Source: Leuctra nigra (lineage: Eukaryota; Arthropoda; Insecta; Plecoptera; Leuctridae). From it: a stretch of DNA of 64,000 nucleotides. The notes beneath the pieces were generated by a model. It searched no databases, had not been told where the DNA came from, and worked only from the letters and a program-made list of their open reading frames with translations. Numbering within the stretch: position 1 is the stretch's first letter; each line of letters begins with the position of its first letter. Positions 47,006 to 58,000 of this stretch are shown here, one piece after another. The stretch covers positions 30,041,997 through 30,105,996 of the forward strand of contig OW203765.1 in the NCBI GenBank assembly GCA_934045905.1. Direction: 5' to 3'. The position numbers and the translations under genes are program-made.

Positions 47006-47165
47006 AATGGCAACGAAATGTGTTGTGTCGGGGTGTAACATCAGCACAAAGGTTCCCTGAATAACATTTCATGGATTGTCTAGTAACTTTGCTGTGAGAA
47101 AAAGAGAATTATAAGAATTCGGTGGGATGAACGGCTGTATGCGTGTTGGCAAAGAGACCACGTTT
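47006..47165 (+). pseudogene. Broken THAP-domain sequence
   Basis: The ATG at 47006 opens MATKCVVSGCNISTKVP, the C-x4-C start of a THAP zinc finger, then TGA. The same frame continues ITFHGLSSNFAVRKREL, which fits the THAP His/Phe segment, then a second stop. A shifted frame gives RWDERLYACWQRD. The stops and the shift mean it is not translated as a whole. THAP domains occur in host regulators and in P-element transposases; I cannot tell which this was. The CpG-rich upstream segment 46860-46990 (CACGTGACC, GTCAGTTCGG) resembles a promoter. Confidence 0.5.
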
Positions 47166-47169
47166 TATT

Positions 47170-48400
47170 GCTTGTTTTATTCCCTACAAACCAATTATCA
47201 TAAACTGTACTCTTGATCATCCTGATATATAGGTGATTACCAAGTGCAATTCACACACTTACCTCCATACCTAGACGAAAATATGTACTTCCTTCTAGTT
47301 TAGACCTGAGAGTAAAAAATACCACCAACAATCTGTTTGTAGGTAAGTGGGTGGGTATAGGAATCTAGGCTCTCTAGGTGTAGGTAGGTATGTAGAAATA
47401 AACAACAAACCGTCAATAAATCCGTGAATAATAAACATCCGTAATAAAAATAACGTTCACCAGTGAATTATTCCTATTTAGTATAACTATAGATTGCTTA
47501 CACTAATCTAGATAGTAAGAAATATTCAGCTTCCCGCGCTGTCAAAAGCCTGGTATAAACGCATTTTTCTGAAGTCCATATCTCGGTATAATATCCACTC
47601 ACAAACAAACTGTTACATTCTTTGAGTAGCCAGTGGCTTCCCACCTTGCCTACATACTTCATAAATGAACTTGGATTAAAACAATATGACTTTTTTAACG
47701 ATTTTATCCACGTAAGTTACTGCAGGAATCTTACGGCATCTGTGCTGATCAGCAGAACTTGGCCCACAGTACGTTGCCGGGAGGAGTGGGGGGAGTTAAC
47801 TCCGCCCCATTCTACTCGTCAATTACATGGATATATAGTTCTACTGTATATGTATGTACCGACTTCATTTCTTAATTGGGTCCTAAATGAAGATGTCGGA
47901 TTTTTTTAACGCAGCTCCATATTTGTTTGATGTAGATCAAGGCGTCAAGAGCACAATTAAAATGTTTAGTAATCATCTTGGAAGAGGCTGTACTGGAGGA
48001 TGCTTCACAGCTCCGCCTTCGCAAAACCAGTTCCTTCCATTGCATTTGTGAGAAGGGAAAAAATAACCCAAATAATTAATGATATGATTGAAATAATGTA
48101 TTGAAAATTCAATAAAATAAATAAGATCGTCTTTATGTACGATCAATTAGAGACATAGTCTACCTTATTATTAGCTATCATATACTACTTTCTCATTAAT
48201 GCTTCCATATTAGGAAAATGAGTGGTTTGCTTTCAATGTTGCAATATATGTTTTTTATTTGTGTGGAATGTGTCAGAAAATAATGACTTCTTACAATATA
48301 GCTGAGATAGCTAAAAGTTTGACATTATATATATTCGAAATCCGCTTCGAGTTATTTGCTTCTTCGCAGACACTTTTTTGATCGATTATTTGAGAATTCG
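47170..48400. other. Non-coding stretch
   Basis: No supported gene. The 95-codon frame at 47622-47909 lacks domain or splice support. Confidence 0.4.
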
Positions 48401-48404
48401 CCAC

Positions 48405-48550
48405 ATAAGACACACCGTGTAAAAGTAGACAAGTCACCCCAACAGCAAAAAAAAGGAAATCTAAAAATTCAACAAATAATAGAAGTGATATCAAAATGTC
48501 CCTTCCAGGATGCTGATTTTTTTCAAGTATACTTGGCCGCATTTCTATAC
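48405..48550 (+). repeat. Degenerate arm of Helitron-like family 1
   Basis: It retains CACCGTGTAAAAGTA, AAATCTAAAAATTCA, GTGATATCAAAA and TACTTGGC in the order seen in the 5' arms of elements A-C. The partner arm and 3' end are absent. Confidence 0.6.
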
Positions 48551-48587
48551 AAAATATTTTTTTAGTGATAATAATCCTTTTTTTGGG

Positions 48588-49440
48588 TGAACGAAGCGAG
48601 CGTTTCCTTTTCGCTCTGTTGAAGGGGCTAATTTTTTCTCTCTTGAATTGTTTCCTGTTACTGAATATTTAGAGGACGCACCGTTTCTTCGATAGCTGTG
48701 TGACCAAGAGATTGTTCAATTCAATTTCAATTTATTTATTACATCTTGCAAATAGTACAGTTACAGGTGGCAAGGAATACATAATATAAACTTAACACTA
48801 ATTAACAAATGGAATATGACAGTAAATATAGTACAATACCTAAATATACAAGGATATATAAAATTTAATTAAAGGTAAGGAAATATAGAATTTGAATAAA
48901 TAATTATGTAGGTTAGGTAAGGTATACTTAAAAACTAATGTTCATCAATAGATCTTAAAACATTCCTAAACCTTTTCATCGTACAATCCTTCTCAAGCCC
49001 TACCTCAACCACAACACTGTCCAACCCATTCCAATCCCTAATCGTTCTTTGCATGATTCCATTCATTCCTACTTCCGTTTTTGCGTTCCATTCTTTCAAC
49101 TGTCTGCCATGCCAACTGAACATGAAATCTCTTCAGATTCCTCCCATTGATACAAATTTAAATAAATATATCCTCTGCTGACTGGAAAATCTTTCAAGAA
49201 CATCAAAACCAACCTTTTATGAAATTCCAAAAAAAATCAACCTTATTATTCTTCGTTGGTTAAATTTAAAAAAAATCTTCTGGCTGGTTGATGATACGGT
49301 AATTATTTTCCATGGTGATCGAGACCAATATAATCTCATATTTGACACATTTTCAGCCCAACAAACGGTCTTGTATTTACAGCCGTGTTGACATTTTAAG
49401 AGTTTTGAAATATCTGTCAAATGAGATCGACAATACCAAA
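48588..49440 (+). mobile_element. Helitron-like family 2, interrupted fragment
   Basis: It begins GTGAACGAAGCGAGCGTTTCC. The family's internal text resumes after about 49130. A LINE fragment (48716-49123) splits it, so the LINE inserted later. Confidence 0.45.
48716..49123 (-). pseudogene. 5'-truncated LINE 3' end
   Basis: Minus-strand codons from 49123 read to a stop at 48935, with MQRTIRDWNGLDSVVVE and a final FRNVL, the C-terminal pattern (R-T-x-x-x-W-N-x-L) of Jockey/CR1-like ORF2 proteins. A 3' UTR follows, ending AATAAATAAATTGAAATTG as a simple-repeat tail. It is strongly truncated. Confidence 0.6.
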
Positions 49441-49688
49441 TACACGGCACATTGACCTCTTACTCAACTTTTACAGAGATTTAATGGAAATTGTTGCAAT
49501 GAAAATCAGGACCAACATGATAAACCGCTGTGATGTTTTTTTTTGCTTTATTTGGGTTCTGTTGAGTTAATAAGGCACAATTATTTCCTGCAACTGATCT
49601 TACTACAGTATTATTAAAAATAGAGAATACAACTTATTGTATATTTAAAAATACAATAAAAATACAATAATACAATACGCACTAAAAT

Positions 49689-49795
49689 GTGCGTTCAAGA
49701 CGTGGTGGAATGGAAAAAGATCAGGAAGAAGGAATGGAACAGCCATGTGGAGAGGATTAGGAATAGCATTCTGTATAGGGAGACATTTTAATCAA
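49689..49795 (+). pseudogene. LINE ORF2 C-terminal remnant
   Basis: Plus-strand codons read VVEWKKIRKKEWNSHVERI, the conserved W-x-x-R-R-x-E-W-N-x-H-V-x-R end motif of insect LINE reverse-transcriptase ORFs. Flanking sequence is non-coding. Confidence 0.5.
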
Positions 49796-50060
49796 TCTAA
49801 AATGTACTTTAAAAATAACATACCTTGACTTTCATAGTGTGGTACAAATTGTCCTCTTCATTTCTTGTGCAGTACGATATTGATATCAAAATACCTCTAT
49901 ATATTTATATATAAGTTGATTGAAATTTCTGGAAAATACGTTAGTTGAATGATCTTTATTTTCCCTAATTTGGCCGCTTGTTGCAGGCGCTTTTTTTTGT
50001 TGATACGATTGGAGACAAAATGGGCTGATAACATGATTTAAAATTGAAAATTGAAAAATA

Positions 50061-50442
50061 TTCAGGGGAAATTAAAATGTATATCACAAAAAAACTAAAC
50101 CAAAGGTCAACACAATAAGAAGAAGAAGTCATCACAGAAAAATGTAGTACAGCCAGAGATCGCATCAATAAGAATAGAAGTGAAGCAAAGGCAGCCAAAG
50201 TTTAGAGAATATATTCTTTACATTTAAAATACTCTTTTTAATAACTTAGATATCTTATTTAACAATTGATTTTAAGCCTTTAGGTACTTATTGTGTGTTC
50301 ATCTTTACCTTGAGACCTTAGATTTTAGAGGTTTTCATTAGGCTTTGCCTCTTTTTTCCTCCGTAAATGGTTTTCTGGTCAGATAAGATATTTATGCTAA
50401 TTTTTAGTTTTTTTTTGTGATAAACATTTTAGTTTCCCCTGA
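50061..50442. repeat. Inverted repeat, possible Penelope-like remnant
   Basis: The arms 50061-50100 and 50401-50442 are inverted copies (CAGGGGAAA.TAAAATGT, ATCACAAAAAAA). The right arm runs directly into a hammerhead-like motif. Inverted copies around ribozyme-bearing terminal repeats are known in Penelope-like elements. No GIY-YIG or RT frame is left. Confidence 0.45.
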
Positions 50443-50478
50443 AGATGTTGGGGCATACCTCAACGAAACGTCGGGAAA
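50433..50478 (+). ncRNA. Candidate minimal hammerhead ribozyme
   Basis: Stem I is TTTCCC (50433-50438) with GGGAAA (50473-50478). The core CTGAAGA fits CUGANGA. Stem II is GTTGGGG (50447-50453) with CCTCAAC (50458-50464), followed by GAAAC and GTC. Stem III is only A-C/G-U, as in the minimal hammerheads reported in Penelope-like retroelements. One extra U (50446) lies between the core and stem II, which may lower activity. Confidence 0.45.
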
Positions 50479-50489
50479 ATAAATATCAT

Positions 50490-51600
50490 TTAACAAACGG
50501 ATTTTCCAGAAATTTTGATCAACATAATTTTATCCATGAAAATATAAATGCTAATTACCAACTGCAAATAGAAATAATTTACATGTAAAATCATCACCCT
50601 ATCAGAGGTGATCAGAGAAAACCACATTTAATATAATTAAAATCTATAGATATTTGATACGATATCGATATTTCTTGTGATATTTCTTGTACGATAACAA
50701 ATATGATTAATCTTCTCTCTCAAACATCCCCTGTCGACATCTTGCCTCTCACTCATCGCTGCATGGCTTTGGACATCACCGAGTAATAACCATGAGCACT
50801 TTTCACCTCCTGGTAAAGAAAATACAAAACATTCACGCATAATTAGGAGAGTGTCACCCACATTACACTTATGACACATTTTCTGTGTGTTTGTTTGTTG
50901 TTTGTGTTTTGTAGATAATACCCATTTAACACCCCCAGAGACCTGAAATTTTGTGAAGAAGAAAGGAAGAATGTTCGGTGCAACTTCAATATACGCTTTG
51001 TTTGATTTTTTTAATATCCTGTTTTTAAATTATTTTATTTTGTTCAAACATTATTTTCATGGTCTATGTTTGAAATATATACCTAGGTTTCTTTAAGGGG
51101 ATTCTAGGGGGGTATGAGATTTTAATTTCAGGGCAAATATTGTAAGAAGATGTCATCTGAGATCGATATTTAGCGAAATCAGCCCATTTTGGAAAGTCAA
51201 AAAAATATCCGGGACGATCCAAACTGGTCAAAGACGATTCACAGAAAAAATCGGAACTAAATAACCGTTGAACATAGCGACCTGAAACTTGGCATGAATA
51301 ATCATAATACATATACCTATGAAATGTCGACGTCCTTTTTCGGTTTTTAAATTGCATTTTTTTTAAAAATAAAGTCGGTATGTATCGGAAATTTTGCCTA
51401 TTTATTGGGGCCTGTGGCCAGGTAAGATATCAAGTAATTAACAAAAAAAGCGTCGACGTTTTCTTTGCATTCTCATAACGAAGACAACGAGCCCACTTGC
51501 AAGTCTTAAGAGTGAAAATTGCGGTCTGTGCGATTTTTTTAATGAAACAGCAATATCCGTAAAAAAAATTCGGGACCAAAATATTGGTGTCGAAAAAGGT
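50490..51600. other. Non-coding stretch
   Basis: No gene recognised. I looked for the missing last exon of the odorant receptor here, on the minus strand, and did not find a convincing one. Confidence 0.4.
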
Positions 51601-51604
51601 CCAG

Positions 51605-51725
51605 TGGGTTGTAGAATCACTACTAGAATGATGAAAATACATTATCTTCCTCTTATGTGCAATAGTTTGGCCAATTTCGTGTTTTATAAGTTTAGTCACG
51701 TGGTACCACTGGAATAGCCTTAATG
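51605..51725 (+). repeat. Dispersed repeat, copy 2
   Basis: Same unit as 32640-32775. Here it lacks part of the left flank. Confidence 0.75.
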
Positions 51726-52076
51726 CCGAATTCAGGCACAACGTAAGTTTTAGTGGTGCTTGTTACTGCGCGAAATGATTTCACGGTTTTTAAGTAAGAA
51801 AGGTTTAAATAAAATTTGCTTGACCCTCTTTTCTGATCTCAATCTTATAGGTTGGAATGTGTTTATCATCAGTCCATACAAGTATTTATTTTTGAAGGGT
51901 GAGCCACATCATGATTTGCTCAGCATGGACCTATTTTATTTACCATTTTGAAACGTATTGAGGTCAATCAATAAGCACATTCCTGTATTTTTAGAAGATT
52001 AGAAGAATTTTGGTTGCGGGGTGCTCCCCCCCCCCCCCCCTCCACCCCCCACGAACCTTCCACACGGCTTACTTAC

Positions 52077-55000
52077 AGCAAGAAAATTTTCCATCGAAAA
52101 GGTCACAAAATCCATTGTTCTGATGACACCCGGTTGATTAGCCATCGACATCATGATCCGCATTGATCTCTTGAAACTCTCAGTAGCTTCGAACCAATCA
52201 CATCCGTAGACAGCCTCCCTAACACCTTCACTCTGTAACACGGAGAAATAATTATGTTATAAATTGGCGCCCAAACGTTGGGACTACATTGCCACCTGTT
52301 GAATTCTTACCGCATCTGTGAATATGTCACATATCCAGCAAAAGGCAGCAAACATTAGCGTTATAATTGTCAACCCTATGACAAACGCCCACGTTAACGC
52401 ATCCATGGATTGTACCTGTGTGAATTGAAAATAATTACTGTATTTTTGAATTTTATAAGTAATAGAATATTTTCTACATAAACAACTGGCATTTATTTTG
52501 GTATACCAAACTACATTTTTAAATGATTTACCGTCATTACACGTAGAAGTAAAAACGCTGACAGAAGAAGAAAACAAATTACTGTGCCGATCAAATTAGG
52601 TTGGCCAACTAGCAGTACTTGATTCATAATGCTGGAAAATTAACAGGTTATTTATGTACAATTGTGTAGTTTCATATGACGTCACAACAGCGTGTTATGT
52701 GATCGAACTAGCCTAAAATCGGCTTACCTGATCAGCTCCTGATGATGCTGGATGCATTCCTTCAGACGTCTCTCCATCTCCAAGTCAAGCTCACGCTTCT
52801 CTTCATCTGCATTCTCAATGATTCGATGTCGCTGATCTTTAATCAACTTCCAACCACAAGTTCTCTCATTCGAGACATCAGAAACATCGCCATGATGAAT
52901 GTCCAAGTGACTTAACTTCAATACTATTTGTGTTCCACTCTTCTCGGTAGAAACCCTCTTGTCAATATTGAGGTACTTACACATAACTTCATACCTTGTT
53001 TCCTCAATCTCATCTGGTAAAGTCGATGGTCCAAATGGATGTGTTTCTCCTTGACTTAACTCCATCACACCTCGATCAGATGGTGTTCGACTGTTCTCAG
53101 TCTTCTGGCGACGCTTGGCCATGATGTGCTCGAGACTGTCAGCTCCTCCTTGACTTAACTCCATCACAACTCGCTCAGCTGGTGTTCGACTGATCTCAGT
53201 CTTCTGGCGACGCTTGGCCATGATGTGCTCGAGACTGTCAGCTCGGATATTCAACAACTTGTTGCATAGAACACGGTATTGCCAGATGATATGGTACATA
53301 AACATAAACATAGTGTTTATAATAGTGGAGAAAATCAACACCAATGGGGATAAAGATATTAGATAGAGAGCCACCATTACTTCGCGAATAGGCGTCACTG
53401 ATGAATCAAATGGAAAATAGAATCTGTAAAAATTGCCAACATAAATAATTATATCCCAATAGCTAATAACCTCAAAATTCCCATAATAATCAAGCGAACG
53501 TCTAGGATTGAAACTATGGCATGGAATCTCTGTTTTTATTTTATCTGTGTGTGCTTTATTCATCTCCTGCCAAAGGAAGTAACGGATCAGGCAATTTTTT
53601 TTTTACATAACATTGCTATTTTGGTTGTGGACATAATAAGTTGCAGCAAGCTCGGTCCAATAGTTACATTGAAAATTGGATTATGGTCCTTAATGAAATC
53701 TACTACGAAAGTTATAAAATTGTGCCACATCAAATTATGCAACACACTGTAATAGATGACTATGTCTGGTATACGACCTTCAAGTGTAAAATACGATATC
53801 AATCGAAAAAATTTCGGATTTAAAAAAATTCGAAAACGTGAGAGAGAACTTTATGAAAGACACAGCCATCATAAAATGGGTGCCACAAAGACACGTTATA
53901 ACATTACTAGGAAAACGCTCGGGGTAACGCATTGATAAGCGAGCACGGATATACAGAACATCAAAGATGATCTACCCGAAAATCCGTAAAGAATCCCTGA
54001 ATAATCACGGTAATTATAGACGAGCCCGCACGGCTAAAAACGTGATCAGGTAAATGAAGGAAGAACACTACCTACAGAATGTCCAAATGGATGTTATATT
54101 CCTTCTTCATCTCCTATGTGATCTTTTATTTGGTAAATGAAGGAAGATGACACACAGAAGTTTAATTATACATCACGATCAAAGCTGTACGGACGTCTGG
54201 AGGTCTATTTTAGAACGATTTTCCAATTCCATTCTGATGGAATTCAGTCACGGCCATAAGGATTAACATCGGATAGAATTGAATTCTAGTGGAATTGGGA
54301 ATTTAAAAGTTCTAGAATAGGGCCCAGGTCTTAATTGCCATAATCACTTGCAGGATCACAGAAAAGTTTAGATTTTCTTTAGATTCTGGAAAGATTGTCA
54401 CAAAACCTAATGCATGGTAAACCGTTTGACCTGGGCAGTGCAGGCAAAAAAACACACACATAGAAAATGTCAGAAGAGTTCCGTGCTCATTAAACTAATG
54501 TTTTGTTCTTCAGTCAGATCTGGCAAGCAAACATTTCAAAATTCTACAATCTGCTAATTTGTTTAGGATATTCCTCACGATAAAAATATTATATATAATT
54601 GTCAAATACATTATAACTATTATTTATATTATTATTATTTATTATAATTATAATAATAATACAAACTAATCATTATTATATTATTTTATTATAAGAAAGT
54701 ATAAAAATTTAATTTAATATCATTATAATTTAATGCTTATTTAATTCTATGTTTTTCGTAAATAGCTTAGATCTGATGTGTGAGGAGGGGGATGCTAGTG
54801 GTTAATTCTTACCCCACTGAAATTAGTAAATGACCTGCGAAACAATGGCTCCATATAGCATTCGAAGTATTTAAGACAAATATTATATAAGTGCTATGCA
54901 TGGCATAGTTCAGTATTGAATCAGCCCATCTCTTCGCATTTAGCACGGTCATTCTGTCTCTTCTACTTGATGAATACTTATTAATAACTTCCTGTAACTT

Positions 55001-58000
55001 GGAGTACCCAGACCACAGCTCTTCGGGACGCCAGTAAAAGTTGAAAAAATGCACAAAATAATGTAAGAATGTAATAAAATAAACTATTGATGAGATCCCA
55101 TTGCTGAGGTCTTCAAAGTGTAGATAAAAGTACGGGATACGACTTATCATCTCGTAGAATATCTCAGCAACTACAATACGAGGCAGATAATACCTCAGTT
55201 TGTTCTTCATGTTGTTCTTTGATTCATAATTGTAGTCACTCATCCCTAAGGAAAGAAACGATATTTATAGGTACGAGGTTTCAAAGTTTACGGACTGGAA
55301 GTGTTATAAATGGAGTGTGATTTTAGTGGGACTTATTTAAGGCATGTCTAAGAGAGTCTCGAGAAATTTAAATTAAATAATAAAGGTTATTTTATGAAAG
55401 TTAAGATGTTGCAGAACATTGTAATATTTTTGATGTGAATATGACCTGCGAAACAATGGCTCCAAATGCCATTGCTCCAAATGCCATGCCAAATGCCACA
55501 TATTTCACATATTGTGAATATGTGAATATTTTTATTTTTTATTTTTTAACCACAAGGCCGTGGTTTGATACAGTTGGAAGGAAGAACTGCTGCTGAATTA
55601 ATTGTATTTTATGGAAATTCAGTACTGTTTGTGATTTGAAGAGCATCAACTTTGGAAGGAAAGGCAAGAGGAACAATTTGAGGTAAAAATCGTGAAAATT
55701 GAATGTTTTTTGGTTATATAATTTGAATGCCAATGTAAATTCATTGAGTCCACTTATTAGAATTTATTGTGAGACAAAGGAACATTGTTCACGGTGAAGT
55801 GGATTGTGATTTTTAAAATCAAGGCCACTAGAGCATGGAGAGGAATTTACGATCAAAAAAGAAGGGAGATTTGAGTGCAGGGGCTAAGAAGGATAAGAAC
55901 AGCAGAAGAAGCAGAACGAGGGAAACTTCACCAGGAAAAGAAGTGGAAACACAGCAAGTTCAAACAAAGCTTGTAAGTAAATCAAACTCGTTGTTGGGAC
56001 CGCAATGTGATCATGATTTCTTGGTTACAGAGGTTAAGGAAATGAGAGAAGAAATGAAAGAGCTTAGAAATGAGGTGAAAGAACTTAGTAAGAAGTCAGA
56101 AAGGGAAGAGAATGAAGCTTGTGACATGTTTGGAGATGTAATACTATGGGAAATGGAAATGGAGGAAAAGGTTAAACATTTGAATGAAATATTATGTATG
56201 AATGAAAGAGAAAATCGATTAGCATGTGTGCAGATAGCCGTTTGGAAAGAAGAACTTGAATCTAAGAGCAACAAGATCTTGATGGAAATATACCGATTGG
56301 AACAAGAGTATATTGGAGAGCAAGTTAAAGAGATTAAGAGGAGGGAAGCTGAGTGTTCAGATAGTGTGGACATCAGAATGAAAAGTTTGGAAGAAATGAA
56401 TGAGATGGTTGATAGGTCTGGAATATTGGTGATAGAAAGAGAAGAAACGCAGGAAGGGTCAATATGTGGAATATATTTGATTGAGAAGGCAATAACTATT
56501 CAAGAAGAAGACAATTCAGAGGAAGGAGGGATTGAAGGGTTACAATCTTGTCTAGGAGTGACTGAAAATGAACGAGGTGAACAACTCGTTGAGAACACAA
56601 CTACTATTATTCAGGAAGAGGAAGTAAATTCAGAGGAAGAAGGACATGGAGGGTTACAGCCTCTGACAGGAGTAACGGAAAATGAACGTTTTGGGCAGAG
56701 CGTGACTCTATTGATGGGCGATGTGAGCAAAAGTGAGGCCGAGGAGTTCTGCAAAGAAGTAGGAAATGAGGCAAGAATTGATCCGGGAATCAGAATACAG
56801 GAGATGGCAATAAGAATGAAAAGTCAGTTTTATTCCAGTAGTAGGAATAATGCCAAGACTGTCTTATTGAAGATTGGGAATGCGGATGTGAGAGCTGGAA
56901 GAAACAGGATTGAGATAATGAAGGACTTCGAAGAATTATTGCATGCAGCATGGGTATTTTTCGGTCCAAATGTAGAGATAATTCTTTTTGGACTTCAAAG
57001 TGAATCAGGAAAGTTCCTTAATAAAGAAATTAAATTCATTAGTGAGGGTATGGGTTGTGAATTCATAGAGATTGAATATACACCAGGATATAAAACGAAC
57101 AGATGGGAGTGGCAGAAGGAAGTTGGACGAAAGATGAGAATGGATATGGAAGGAAACGTTGGAGTAAAATCAATGTCTTTTATCAACACAAGTTGGAAAA
57201 AGGGATGGTATAATAGAAATGCAGTGGAAACAGAAGTTAATGGAATGAGTACTGGAACTATAACTATACAGCGAGATGAAGAGAATGAGCACAGATCAGG
57301 GAATCAGGTTTTTGGAGTCGAGTTGTGAAGAGAAGAACCAGGTGACTCTCGTCGAAGAGACCGGAGGACGAAAAACGAAAGAAAGGAATAAAGGGAAGAG
57401 AAAAGGGGGAATGAAAGTGAGAATGAATGAAGGAAAGAAAATAGGAAAAATAACAGAGTTCAGCATTGGAACGTTGAATATAGTAACTTTAAATGGTAAG
57501 ATTCATGAGATTGTGGATGTGATGAAGGAGAAGAAATTGAATATAATGGGTCTGAGCGAGTCAAAGTGGAAGGGACAAGGAGAGAAGCAGTTGAGAGAAG
57601 GTTACAAGTTGTGGTGGTCAGGGGGAGAAGAAGGAAAGAATGGGGTTGCAGTTGTTGTGGATCCGAGTTTAAAGGACTGTGTCATTGATGTGCAGTATAC
57701 TAATGATAGAATCATGGCAATGAAGATAAAGGTTAATAAGAGTTCTGTTGTGGAAATACTTCAAGTGTATGCGCCTCAGACGGGAAGACCAGTGGAAGAA
57801 AAAGAATCATTTATTGAAGACTTGGAAAGGGTTCTAATAACAAAGAAGAATGTAATATTGATTGGAGACTTCAATGCTAAGATTGGGATTGATAAGACTG
57901 GATACGAAGGCATCATGGGTGATTTTGGTCTTGGCAGCAGAAACAGAGATGGTGAGAAGTTGCTAGAGTTGTGTGGCAGAAACTCGCTTCAAATTGGAAA

